Assembly (NCBI GenBank): GCA_030549335.1
Contig: CM060188.1
Coordinates: 10,602,001-10,666,000, forward strand
Direction: 5' to 3'
DNA from: Pontederia crassipes
Taxonomy: Eukaryota; Streptophyta; Magnoliopsida; Commelinales; Pontederiaceae
Length of the DNA stretch: 64,000 nt
In this document: positions 24,161 to 36,739 of the stretch, one piece after another
How the letters are laid out: every line of letters begins with the position of its first letter
Position numbering within the stretch: position 1 is the stretch's first letter
The notes under the pieces: model-generated
What the model was told of the DNA's origin: nothing
Databases searched by the model: none
Seen by the model: only the letters and a program-made list of their open reading frames with translations
Made by a program: the position numbers and the translations under genes

Positions 24161-24295
24161 AAGGGGGTTCTACGTTGCCAAAGCGCACGGTAAAAACATC
24201 ACCTCATCATCAATGACCATCCACAGATAAAAAGATTAAAATGGAGCCCCTATGCTTAACAGGAGGAACTACATTTGTCCTGTAAGAGGGGAGAC

Positions 24296-24439
24296 TTGGA
24301 GGACTCCGTAGATGACGAGTGTGGTCATGATCCCCACCACCGCGAACGCGCACTTCCAAATCTTGCGAGGGCCGCCGCTCCCGGCCGCGGTCGCGACGAT
24401 CTCCTTCGCCTGCCCTGCTTCGCCCGGCTCCTTCCCCAT
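24296..24439 (-). pseudogene. Duplicated UTR5 first exon, orphan
   Basis: ATG at 24439 and 48 codons match exon 1 of the transporter (MGKEPGEAGQAKEI, then IWKCAFAVVGIMTTLVIYG). At the exon end CAG|GTTTCC has become CAA|GTCTCC. No exon 2 follows: the frame reads a few more codons and stops at 24269-24271. The upstream leader is also copied, so this could be transcribed, but it cannot make a transporter. It is a fragment of a segmental duplication rather than a retrocopy, because flanking non-transcribed DNA is included. Confidence 0.85.
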
Positions 24440-24783
24440 TATGCTCCCATCCAAACAGCCACCTCCCAACTAGTAGAATCAAAAAGACCTCCCAAATAGA
24501 GAGTGGATGGCTAAACGAAGAAGACGAAGAGGAAGAGGCGAGAAGAGAAGAAAGGGGCGATTTTTGGGATCGAAGGTTGATGCGTGTGAGTAGATGAGAG
24601 AGGAGAGAAGAGAGAGGGAGAGAGGCGTCGGAAATGGGGACGGGGGCGGGTTAATTGGGCAGCAGCAGAGTAACGACGATGGCGGTGGTGGCGAAGTCGA
24701 GCACTGGAGGACCCACTTTAAACACTGACAGTGAGACAGCAAGCAGCCACCACTAGGATCGTGATCATTATTTTTCTAAACCA

Positions 24784-24785
<2 letters not shown>

Positions 24786-24820
<35 letters not shown>

Positions 24821-24887
24821 TAAGTTGGAAAAAATTACTTTTTTATCAATTTAAATTAAAACAAGACTTATAAATGATTAACATTTA

Positions 24888-24934
<47 letters not shown>
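24786..24934. repeat. (TTA)n and (TA)n microsatellites
   Basis: (TTA)n at 24786-24820 and (TA)n of about 43 bp at 24892-24934, both inside duplication copy B. Confidence 0.95.
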
Positions 24935-24941
<7 letters not shown>

Positions 24942-25500
24942 CTACATATCAGGTGATTAGGATTAAAATTCGTTATTTAGAAAATAGTATTTGTGTCTTT
25001 TAAAATTTTAAAATATTTTTTTTACATTCCTATTTTCTCTCCCCTTCTCTTCTCACTGGACACTAGTCGCATATTTATTTTCCTCTGTTCTATTTATATT
25101 TCTTTTTTTATTTTATTTACATCTTGATTCTCATATTTTATTCTTTGTAATTTGGATTTATTTTCCACGTTATTTATTAATGACCATTCTCATTCCATCA
25201 ACTCCTTTTTAGATCTGCATCTTTTCACTTTAGTTTTTTTTGTTCTTTTCATTTTTCGATCAATCCTCTCCTATTTTATTCTCCTTTTCTAAACATTCTA
25301 CATTTTCTTTTGCTAACACTCATAAAATAAGTAAGGGCAAAATTAACATTTCAACAACTTTTAGATATATCCCATTCTACCAAATAGTTGACTCATATAA
25401 TAATTAAGTTAACTATTTATATTATGTCTTGTTCATTCAACAAACATTGATATCTTATTAATTTTACTGCTTTACCTTTTCATTTCAGCTCATTGTTCTT

Positions 25501-26120
25501 TCCTTTTCGAAAAAATTATACCGAAGGTCTTCCCACTTTAAGGTTTGTTCAGCGATGTCCTCCAAATTCACTTTATATCAGCAATATCCTTCATATTTTA
25601 ATTTGTTTCACCCGATGTCCTATTTACTTGAGATAGGTGGTCTCCCGATCGTGGAGCGTGACACATACATGGCATTAACAGACATCTTTTTTTTCTCTTC
25701 ATGCTTATGTGACAATATAAAAAAATAAAAAAGATTAAAAAATAAAAATGCCATGATGTAGGGAGGCCCACGTCGAGATCAACCCCCCCCCCCCCTCGCG
25801 CGCTGACGAACGAGGTCGCAGAGGGTCAGGAGAGGGGGGGGCTCGCCCCCCTTCTGCGACCTCGTCAGAGTTCGGTAAGCGCGAAGAGAAAAAAAATGTC
25901 ATGTTAACGTCACATATGCGTATATCCTTTTAGGAAAAATTTGATATATTATTATATATAGTACATTTCAAAAAGTTAAGAGAGGCCAACAATAAATTTT
26001 TTTAAAAAGCTATATATATTATATCATTACATATATAATATAACACAAAAAGTTAAGGGGGCCAAGGAGCCCCTAACTACTATGTAGTTCCGTCCTGTGC
26101 GGTAGGGGAGGGGTGTTTGG
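25501..26120. other. AT-rich spacer with GC-rich foldback
   Basis: A GC-rich island at 25763-25880 contains a C14-like run and an inverted pair (GACGAACGAGGTCGCAGA against TCTGCGACCTCGTCAGA, about 25803-25868). Its setting, a GC hairpin inside AT-rich arms, recalls the foldback at 34.5 kb, but matching terminal repeats were not found. Confidence 0.45.
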
Positions 26121-27945
26121 TTAAATTTATAAGTTAACTAAGGAACACCCTTGTGCTTCGCACAAGTGAATATTTATTGTTAAATGTTTATTTAAATATA
26201 TTATTTTAATATGTGACATTAATAATGATTTTACTTCTAGCACTAAATGGTTTGATTGAATGTGATTAGTAATGAAAATTATAATTGAAGTTTAAAACTT
26301 GAGAAATCCACGACATAGCAATAGGAGAGTCAGTCTAAGAAGAACAATGCATCTAATAATACAAAGCAAGCAAGAAATACAGTAATGAGTTATGTCGTGG
26401 AAACTATTTAATTTCCAACAAAATGACAATAGCATACCAATTTATCACGAAGGAAAAAAATGGAAGAAAAATCATGATTAAGCTCAATATGACAGCATAA
26501 AAATTTGAAAGTGAATTTATGCTATGTTTTTTTAGCAGTTATCCATAACATGACACTTTAGCTGCTTGGATACACTAAAGCAATACAAGAGGCGCCCCAA
26601 GATTAATTAAATAGGAGGGAGTTTCAACTTCAAAGGGGAAACTCTATCCTGAATGGGTGGATATAAAAAATATTAGTTGAGCTCCTTTTTTCCCTTGAAT
26701 TTATCAACCTCCTAGTTGCTAATAAAGTATCCACAAGAGAGTAAGAGAATGGGGCAAAAAAAGAGAAACTATCATCCTAAGCAATGCAAACTAAGTCAAA
26801 CTACATATTTTTTTGATCAAAATAGTTGTGTTAAATGCTTTAAGAATGAAGAGTTCGATTTGCCCTCTAGAAATTATTAGTTATGAGGCTTAGAAAATAG
26901 ATTATGAAACAATGTTTAGTGATTAAGAATAGTTTGAACACAAACTTCGATTAAGTAATCAAATCATTTATATATGAAATAAATAGAAACGAAACTAAGA
27001 AGCTAAAGCACAATAGGATTCGGATGGGCGCCAAATATGCCAACGGAAGAGGAGGTGATGGTGGAGCCACAACCGAAGGTCTTAAAGCGGGAGTCAACTA
27101 TCGTTTCCTGAGTGAAATTGGCGATGGCTACTCAAGCACGTTGAGAAACGGAGGATTTGTACATCACGGCGTTCGAGAAGCCTTCCTCACCTTCATGAAT
27201 AGAACCTGAATGGACAGGGCGTCGTTGTAGGAGGCAAGTGACAATGGCACCCGACTGACGTTGAACAATGAAGGGGTATAGAGGAGCGATGGACAGATGA
27301 TGGCGAGTGAGGAAGACAACGAAGAAGACGCGAGTCACGACTATTTCACCGTGTGAAACAAACCAACAGAAGAGGTGATGGTGGAGCCGCAACTGGAGGT
27401 CTTAAAATAGGCTTCGACAATCTTGCCGGAATCCTCACCGACCTTGATCCATTGTTGAAAGCCGACAACCACCGGTCTCATCCCCACCACATTTGGAGGA
27501 TTGTTTTAATATAAATTGCATATCCAAGTAAAAGAAACCGGAAGAGATTATTTGACATTAAATTTAAAAATTAAAAATAAAATCAAGCTACGTGGAAACT
27601 TTGTCATTTAATGTGGAGATAATGGGGAGGGATTAATAGATTTTTAAAATACATAAATTGATAAGAAAATAAAAAATAGCTTCTTCAAGGTCCAATTGTA
27701 GGAAGAGGGGACATTTAAGTTAAAAAAAATGTGTACATTAGTTGGTCAGATGGGAGTTACATCAAAGACAAAAGAACGTAGAGAGGTTATGAATCAGGGA
27801 GTTAGGGAGTTACAGGAAAGAGAAAAAAATTGATGACAATGGCAATTGATTAAGGGATGGAAGTTATATCATAGATAAAATAGATAAAAGATCAGCATTT
27901 AGAAATAAAACCTAATGCAGCAAGGTGAGCTTCTTCAATGCACCA

Positions 27946-27980
<35 letters not shown>

Positions 27981-29287
27981 CTTAAGTTGAATAATGTTTT
28001 TTTAGAAGCAAGTCCAGTGGAATCAAATATGAAACTTTTATATATTAAGGTTTCTATAATCTAGAGTGAAGTAGAATTGATATCATAGTATTTTATTATT
28101 TATATTAAGAGTTATGAATTTCTTAGCTAGGTGTGCAATCATCCATAATACAAGATAACTGGTTGTGATGAATTGCATTGATTGAGCTACATAGAATGTG
28201 TAAATGACATATAATTGATCGTATAAGTTATTTTGACACTTATGACCTGAGTAATATGGACCTATATTATTTCTATAGGGTTAGATGAATGATAAGAAAA
28301 AGAAATAGGGAGACACCTTTGTGTGATCTCTTATGTAAGGTAAAGTTGATTTCTCCTATTCTATTGTTAAACAAATAACTTAAATGATCCAACAAAATTG
28401 TATGTTTTAATTAAAGATTTGATGCAAAAAATATAGTTCAAAGGTATAGGAGAAGATGATCCAACCATTAATGACTAACTTAAAAAAATATATAAATATA
28501 ACTTTTATTGACCTTATATTTTACGTGCAAATAATATTGATTTATCAAATGACTTTATCATATCATACTTGATAATTTAAAATACATTATGAGCAAATCG
28601 ATGCTAAAATATGGAAAAATTATTATTTTAATTTTATAATAAAGTTTAAGTCATATTTATAATAAAACATCAAAGATATTCTCATTTTCAATTTTATCCC
28701 GTCCAAGTCATAACGTTTTATACGGACTTTAGATTAGCAATGTTAAATTGAGAATAAGCCATATTTTTTACACTAATTTAATGTATATTGACACACTATT
28801 TTTTTAGAAAAAAATAAAAAAATTAAAGACATAAAAAGTTGAATCCAAAACTATATTAACTTAATTAACCAACTTTGTCGACCAAGCGTTCCCACACTAT
28901 TACTTGCATGAGTATGCTTTATTAATTCGGGCAAGACTACAGCCGTTTGGTTTAATTGATGTAAAATAGCTAACTCAAATTGATTTTAAAAAATAAACAA
29001 TTACGTATTCGATAATAAAAAACTTAAGTTATTATTTTAATCAAATAATAAAAAAGTTCTAATATTATAATAGATGAAATATATGAAAAAAATATGTATA
29101 TTTTAAAATTAAAAGTAGTACATTTATTGATTAATTAATCATATTTTTTTTACAAAATATGCTGAGCTCTGATTTTATTTTTTACTTATAAACAGATAAC
29201 ATAAATGTTCATCAACTCTCCTTTTCAATTATCAAACAAAAAAGACATTTAAATTTACTTATAAGTCAATTAAATCTATATATATAT
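26121..29287. other. Intergenic region, no recognised gene
   Basis: GAGGTGATGGTGGAGCC at 27049 and 27371 marks a roughly 40-bp direct repeat in a locally GC-richer block (27010-27480). Short open frames there (for example 27024-27209) resemble no family I know. A (TA)n tract is at about 27953-27979. The remainder is AT-rich. Confidence 0.45.
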
Positions 29288-29787
29288 ATTTATATAAAGC
29301 TGATGCATTAGAATCATCTTCCACCCATCTTTCTCCCTTTTTCTTTTTTCATGTTTTTTTAGTTTTCTAATATATTTTGATCATTAACTTATTTATTATC
29401 ATGAATTAAAATGTTAAATGTCATAAAGTGTAAGCCCACTACTTAACTTTTGAACCGTTTCATTTTTATAATGATAGCAAAGAATTATCATTAATTATAA
29501 TTATGGTAAAGAATTTGATAAACTTGAAATAGAAAAAAAAAATATATATATATATAAAGCTGATGCATTAGAATCATCCTCCACCCATCTTTCTCCCTTT
29601 TCTTTTTTCATGTTTTTTTAGTTTTCTAATATATTTTGATCATTAACTTATTTATTATCATGAATTAAAATGTTAAATGTCATAAAGTCTAAGTCCACTA
29701 CTTAACTTTTGCAACCGTTTCATTTTTATAATGATAGCAAAGAATTATCATTAATTATAATTATGGTAAAGAATTTGATAAACTTAG
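29288..29787. repeat. Tandem duplication, 260-bp unit
   Basis: AAAGCTGATGCATTAGAATC starts at about 29296 and again at 29556. The copies (about 29290-29525 and 29550-29785) are near identical through ATGGTAAAGAATTTGATAAA, with (TA)n at the joint. Confidence 0.9.
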
Positions 29788-29832
29788 CAGTTGGCAATAG
29801 AAATCTCAATAATTAATGCAGACATTTAGTCT

Positions 29833-29838
<6 letters not shown>

Positions 29839-29875
<37 letters not shown>
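29839..29875. repeat. (TA)n microsatellite
   Basis: Pure AT dinucleotide tract of about 37 bp shortly after the tandem duplication. Confidence 0.95.
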
Positions 29876-29877
<2 letters not shown>

Positions 29878-30009
29878 CCCTATGCACTCAACCTATGCAC
29901 TCAATCCTTTTCTCCGTTTTCTACTTTTTTTTCATTTTCTCCTTTTTTTTCATTTCCGTTGACTCGTCTATCTTTTTAATATAAACATTATGAATGGAAG
30001 ACAAATCGT

Positions 30010-31440
30010 GAGTGCAAATTAAACTTCCATATTAATGGTAATAATGGATTGGTGGCTGGTGCACATGTTTTTTGGGGGAAGATGAAGAGAATAGCTATAA
30101 GGAAAAGGAGGTAGAGAGTGGTGTTCAACAGATCGACGAAGAGTTCCACGCGCCCGGCGAAATAGTAGTGGACTCAGCTTATTTTTCGTCTTCTTCGTCG
30201 TCGTCTTCCTGTTTCTCCTTCCTCTCTGAGGTTGCACACCCTCTGTTTTTTCATCCTGGCACAAGGGAGTCATTTATTTTCTCTTTTGTTTCCTTGTGAG
30301 TTGCAGGTGTGACTAGAGTAATGCAAGTGATGGATCACATGGACAAGGCAATTAGATTGGCGATTGACGGAGTAGAGGCTCCATGCAATTCCACCTGGTT
30401 CCTCTCTCTCCATTGTCTTCCCATTTCTCATTCCTCTGTGAAGCATCTTGGCACAATGGAATCATTTCCTTTCTACTATGTTGCCTTTGTGATTTGCAGG
30501 TGCAACTGGACGGACGATCATGACGGATTGCGCTGACAAGGCAGCATCGATCAAGAGAGGGGCGACCAGAATTAGATTGGGGATTATTGATTGACGGAGA
30601 ACATCTCACATTTGAACAGGTGCGTTGAATTGAACAAAATAGGCAATGAATGGTTTTCTCTGGTAGTTTAAATGAAAAAAATCTGATCATATGATGATGC
30701 CTTTCTGTGAGGCCTGATGAATCTTCAAATGATCATCGGATCCAAACCATGCAATAATTAATTTGTTCGTTGATTATATTGTCATACCTACTTCAAAGCA
30801 TATAAGCCGAATGCGTTGCCTTCTGCAAGTGCTCGGCAGAATAGTTACGAACCAAGTTTCTGCAAATCACTTCAGCATCTACCCGAGCGTCAAGGATAAA
30901 TATAAAAGAAAGATGTGGGTGCCAAATTGTATCAGTCCCTGTACATCCATGCAGCAGAAAGAAGAGTCAGCGTCTTCACTTACTGTCCCAGTAGCCACCA
31001 TGCAGCACCAACGCTGGACTGAAGGAGATGAATATTCACAAACATCTGCTTCCGTGAATGCTACGTCACAAACATTTGCTGCCATGACACCTACGTCAAA
31101 GCTGAAGAATATTAAAATTATGGTTTGAATATTGACGGAAACCTTTGGTCTTGTCAAATTCATTTGTTTTTGTGCATTAAATCTTTTGTATAGTTTTCTG
31201 CTAAACGAAGATGATGCATGTGCAGCTCGGAAGATGACATAAACTTGTAGCAATTTTTTTTACTTTGTTTAAATTTGGTCTCTAATAATTTTTTTTTGTT
31301 GTCGATGACTTTTTGGATTCTCCAACTGAAGGTGCAGATGGACTGAAGGACCTCTGCTATCATTTGTAATTTGCTATCTCAAGAATATTAATTTGCTAAT
31401 AGTGTGCCCCATTTGAAGGTGCAGATCAAGGCTAGAGAAT
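30010..31440 (+). other. Gene-like but unrecognised region
   Basis: Base composition is more gene-like than its surroundings. Two similar blocks (around 30243-30318 and 30446-30510) each have TGGCACAA, a T/C-rich stretch and a TTGCAGGTG that looks like a 3' splice site, and ATTAGATTGG followed by ATTGACGG recurs (30350 and 30572). A 121-codon frame lies at 30763-31128. I find no known domain. It could be a decayed gene, a non-coding transcript or a transposon interior. Confidence 0.3.
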
Positions 31441-32447
31441 GTATCCACGTATCATTTGCGGTGTAAAACTCCTACAACATCGTGCGTGGGAAAACATTCA
31501 ACTTATACATTAGCATGCATTCCTTATTCAACTTAATTATAACACTTGATATATACTATTTATCAAGAAATTTGAATAGATCCAAAATTTTGACCATTCT
31601 AATTATTAATATATATATATATATATATATCATTTTTCTCTAACATTATACTTCCTGTTTCACTCATAAAATTATCAAAATTTCTAAATTTCTAAATAGA
31701 GCATAATAAATTTCACAAGTACTATGATGATCTGTCCTAAATTTTCTTCTGACAAATTAGGGAGGTTTCGATAAATCATTTATAGCTTTTCCTATTCATA
31801 TGATATTTGAGTGATTCAAATTTTAAATTAATGAATCGGGAAGACTTTCTTAGGGTATATCCTTGTCCCAAATGCTACCGCGGGTATATGTGAAGAAATT
31901 ATTAAAAGGGCTCAATTTTCTAGAGAATATTTTTGGTGGAAAAAAACGTGAGTGAAAACTTCTCTATCAATCGTCCAAGAGTATTTAGCCTTGAAAGGTG
32001 ATCCTTGTTGATTCACACAAGATTCCATGTACCCCATGCTACTCAAGTCAGAACATAAGCTAGTGATGCTTTCGGTCATCTAGGATGCCACCACAGGTTA
32101 AACCACCGTCTCTCGGCCTCTCCGAATTCTACCATAGAGGCCAATCAATATACTTCTAATTTCAAATTGTAGCAACTTATTTTTTAAAATAATATAAGAC
32201 GGGTATAAAAATTTAGAAAAGCACAATACTTTTAATTACCAAAATATTAGGTTTATAAAACATTATGCCGTCTTCATTATTCTTTTAATTTCATTTTTTA
32301 TTGTGACAAAGAGTACGAACAAGATTAACATTTTGTAATTATTACAAAAATAACTTAATGATATCTTTGATAGTTATCAGAAGAAGTTGTGTGAACTCAA
32401 AAAGTAGTAATAATAATAATAATCAAATTCCTGGATCGACCAGCAAA

Positions 32448-32488
<41 letters not shown>

Positions 32489-34264
32489 CAAACAGTTGTA
32501 TTTTTAGTATTTGAATGATTTCCTTCTTGTATTCAACATGCTATTATCATCTTAAAAAATATTAGTATATTTCCTAAAGCAATCTATGCTAACTAGTCCA
32601 AAAGGAGGGCTAAAAATTCCAAGACTTTTCAAAGAATTTAGTCAGAAATGATCATTTCCGGATGTTCAACCTTCATAATTAAAAAGGAAAAAATTGTATG
32701 ACAATTGGACTAGTGATCTCTTGGTCCAAAGATCCCCAAGTCAAATCCAAACCTCTGAAAGTTATACCTTTTAACAATTATTTCTCATCTATCGCCATTG
32801 CATTATAATGAAACCACTGATTGATTATGTTACTGAATCGAGTGCCCTATACTCCTGATGACTCCTAAAAGAATTTAAGAGCCAAAGCTAATTTCTAAAT
32901 TGAAATATGAAAAATGAAAATTAAGGGACACTTTATTAAGTCAATTGCATCATACCCTTTATAAAAAAAATGATTTCTCCTAAGTGAGGGACATGCCCTT
33001 CTCTCGAAGGAGGATATTTGTCACGAGGTGATCTACCATCTGACTATTGATGAGGTTTAAGAATTAAGATGATCTTATTAAATAGTTTCACATGAACAAA
33101 ATACGAAAGTAATTATAGCTACCCCCTTCACCTAAAATTCGAGTAGGTCATATCAAAATGAATAGTACCATGATTGGACCGGGGAGTATCACAATTGGCA
33201 TGAGATTGTATTATTCACATTGCATACCTTATAATTAGGTGAAGAATTAGAGATGGACTTTCGGACCGCGCCCCGGCTGGTCAAACTGGGTTTGATCATG
33301 CCTCGGGCCGGATTGGACTGCTCTTTTTTTTTCTATATGTATTAAATTAAGAAAATATAAAATTTTAAAAATATAAATGGGCCATTTTCTACTCTAATAT
33401 TTAGACTAATAAAAAATATTATAATATACAATATTATGATTATTATATGTATAAAAAGTATTTTTATATATAATATAGTTATAAATTTTACGATACAGGA
33501 TTAAATATATGTATAATATAATTATAAAATTAATAATATATAATTAAATATTTAGCTAAATAATAAATAATAAAAAAATGTGTTCATCGGGTCAGGCCGT
33601 GTTTGTCGGGCCCATGTCGAGCCTTAGCCCGGCATAGTTTGGCCCAAGCCCGATTAGGTGGTCGTGCTCGGGCCCACCATGCGGTCCACATGGATTTCTG
33701 TATCTAGAACTCTTCCAATCACATGTTGAAATTCTTTTAAAAACTTTTAAGTCAAAAATCAACTTTTATTTATCAAAGTAAAGTAATTCATGATTCACCG
33801 AACGAACATCGAATGTTTGTCTCCATCAATATCATATGATCATTCATTGATTCATCAGACATCGAATGTTTATCTCCACCGATAATATATTCACCATAAT
33901 CTCGATGATCATGGATGTACTATGATAAAATATTAATTCAGTATATTTTTTCTTTATTGATAATAAAGTGCATCATATTATACTTCATGCCAAAGAATAT
34001 GTGACTTAATTTCTATATAGGCTAATTCTAATATGAATTTCTATTTTACCGTTATTGTTTACCCAAAAGCTTACTGCCTTAGTAGTCTCATGCATTTGAC
34101 TTCTAAAGGGACAAGTCAATGATGGGTGGTATAAGTGGCGTTCAACTGACTGGTAAATCAGATGAGAACTTAATTATCTTTCCTTTATAATGTCATTCAT
34201 GACGTAATAGAGATGTGATTTTCCTTTTGATACAATATAGCAACTCTTTGACTTTCACATTTAC
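31441..34264. other. AT-rich intergenic region
   Basis: No gene is supported. It includes (TA)n at 32452-32485. A block at about 33250-33690 has GC-rich ends with GGGCC/CGGGC motifs (GCCTCGGGCCGGATTGG left, GTCGTGCTCGGGCCCACC right) around an AT-rich core, a layout typical of plant hAT-like MITEs, but I could not fix its ends. Confidence 0.4.
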
Positions 34265-34273
34265 TTGATATTT

Positions 34274-34806
34274 GGGTTATTTCCTTTAACCTCCCCTGAA
34301 CTATCGCGAAATATCACATCTAATTTTAAATTAAGAACTTTATTTTTTGGGTACCTAAACTATCGCGACTTTTCTAGTTTGGTCATTCCGTTCAATTCCG
34401 TGAAGTTTTCTGTTAATTTCGATTTTTTGATTTGTAAAAAGACCATGGTACCCCTTCCTTAAGAGTTAGTCTATTTTTAATAATAAAAATATAAAATAAT
34501 TAAAAATTAAAAAAAATGACTGCGTTGGGGGGCGTCGCCCCCCGTGTCGACGCAATCATTTTTTTAATTTTCAATTATTTTTATTATATATTAATTGATG
34601 TAAAAATATATTAACTTTTAAGAAGGGGTACAATGGTCTTTTCATAAATAAAAAAAATCAAAATTGATAGAAAACTTTACGGAATTAAATGGAAGGACCA
34701 AACTAAAAAAGTCGCGATAGTTTAGATATCCAAAAAATGAAGTTCGTAGTTTGAGGTTAGATGTGGTATTTCGCGATAGTTCAAGGGAGGTTAGAGGAAA
34801 TAACCC
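34274..34806. mobile_element. Mutator-type foldback MITE
   Basis: 533 bp with inverted repeats of about 200 bp (GGGTTATTTCCTTTAACCTC at left, its complement at right) and a perfect 9-bp target duplication TTGATATTT (34265-34273, 34807-34815). The 9-bp length fits Mutator-like elements. The centre is a GC-rich hairpin (GGGGGGCGTCGCCCCCC). The element at 56932-57659 is a relative with a kinase fragment in place of the hairpin. Confidence 0.9.
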
Positions 34807-34907
34807 TTGATATTTTATCATCGTCTTTTACTATAATTTTAACAATTTTATTGATGTGTCTTATTTTATCAATGCGACATATATTGAATTTGGGAGTGTT
34901 ATCTTAA

Positions 34908-35140
34908 GGGTTCATTTGACTTAACTGATACAAAATAACTTATAAGCACTCTTTTCCTAATTTTTAATGATACAATTAATTGACTTATTTTTTGGAAAAA
35001 AAATAAGCACCCCTTTTCTACTTTTTTTTACTTATAAATAGATTTGTATCTCATTATCTGCTGGTATTTTTAAAGTTACCAAACGTTGAATTTTTTTAAA
35101 CTATCTTATAAATGACTTATAAGATTAGCCAAACAACCCC
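34908..35140. mobile_element. Tourist-like MITE
   Basis: 233 bp, with TAA target duplication (34905-34907, 35141-35143) and related termini: GGGTTCATTTGACTTAACTG at left and complement GGGGTTGTTTGGCTAATCTT at right. The TWA target and TIR style fit PIF/Harbinger. Confidence 0.7.
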
Positions 35141-35409
35141 TAAGTATCATATCAAAATTAAGTTTTGACATTACATTTTGTAAGTTTATATAACTAAGGA
35201 GATCTATGTTTTAGAAAATAGTTCTTAATAACCTTATATCATCAAATACATTATATAAAAATAGTTGTTAAATAATAAATAATTTAGTATGAAGATTAAT
35301 GATATAAATTTATGAGCTGTGCAACTATTCTTGAGTTATCTCTTTACAAACAAGATGAACTCATTTACATCATACGTACAAATATGATTGTGTGTATGAT
35401 ATCTATTTT

Positions 35410-36736
35410 CACTACAGGAAAATTGCCATTTTTCGACGGGCAATTTCCGACGGATAAAAATTCATCGCAATTTGCGACTGATTTTGCTATGGAAACGTTT
35501 TCGACGGTTACAACCGTCAGAATAAAAATAATAAGTTATTTAATTTATTATATTATTATTTTATTTTTCAACGATTAGGAACGTCAATATTTTTGACGAA
35601 TATCCGTCCGTCGTAATTTTCGACAGTTTTTTTTATAGTTACAATCGTCAAAAATGAAAATAATAAATTATATAATTTTTTATATTATTATTTTATTTTT
35701 TGACTATTAGGAACGTCGATATTTCCGACGGATATCTATCTGCCGCAATTTTCAATGGTCGCAATCGTCGATCAATGTATAATAATATAATATGAGGAGT
35801 ATCTTATTAATATAATTAGCGTCAGTCCAAACAGTCATAATTTCCGACAGTTTCGACCGTCGGTAATAATTAGCGACAGTTCAAACCGTTGGTAAAATAA
35901 AAATAAATATTATATAAAATATATATAGTATTTTACATTTATAATTAAATATTTTGTGACGATCAGAACCGTCGGTAATTTTAAAAATAATTAATACCAT
36001 ATTCGTATATATCATGATAATATATATTCTTAATATTTGCTAAGTTTTCGACGGTCAGAGCCGTCGGCAATTAAAATTTCACTATTCCATTTTTTTTTCA
36101 TTTTTCCGCTTTCTTATATATATATATATCTAATCTCCCACTATATCTATACACATTCTACGTCCATTCACTTCTATCTACCTCCTCTCTCTCTCCCAGA
36201 CGTCGACGGAGGACGACCCCCCCCGGCGACCCCTCTCGCCGGCCGCCGGCTACCTCTCTCTCTCGATCCGGCCGGCTGCGGCCAGATCGGCCGCCAGGCG
36301 GCCTGATCCGGTCGGCTGTGGGACAGATCGACCTGATTCAGCCGTAGATTGGCTGCCAAGATTTTTTTATATTTTAAAAATGGTTTGTGACAGTTGCAAC
36401 CATCGTAACTCATCGACGATTCAGCAACCGTCGAAATTATGGACGATCGCGACCGTCGGAACGGATTGATGGTCGCAACCGCCAATAACGTTTTGGCGGT
36501 TGCAACCGTCGAAGTTCAGAACTCTTTGACGGTCTCGACCGCCGGAAGCTTCCGATGGTCGCAACCGTCGAAACTTTCGACGGATGTTTTTCAAACCGTC
36601 TGAAATAGTTTTTGACGCCACGTTTTTCGACCGATCGTTTCCCATCGATAACTTCGTCGCAAACCTTTATTTGCGACGGATTTTTTCGATTTTCCGACAG
36701 TTTTGACCGTCGGAAAATATGGTTTTTCTTGTAGTG
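35410..36736. mobile_element. Non-autonomous CACTA transposon
   Basis: 1,327 bp from CACTACAGGAAAA to TTTTTCTTGTAGTG, flanked by TTT on both sides (35407-35409, 36737-36739), the 3-bp duplication of CACTA/En-Spm elements. Both subterminal regions are packed with short direct and inverted motifs of the type GACGGTTGCAACCGTCG, candidate transposase-binding sites. The interior (about 36175-36350) is GC-rich and unlike the rest, possibly captured DNA. No transposase is encoded. Confidence 0.93.
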
Positions 36737-36739
36737 TTT

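Larger units (their letters stand above)
24165..25500. repeat. Segmental duplication, copy B
   Basis: Direct copy of 20926-22145, about 3.3 kb away, with expanded (TTA)n (24786-24820) and (TA)n (24892-24934) tracts. It begins near GGGGGTTCTACG. Confidence 0.83.

Noticed and set aside
24275..24499. Plus-strand ORFs over the duplicated transporter exon
   Set aside because: They are antisense shadows of the GC-rich exon 1 copy.
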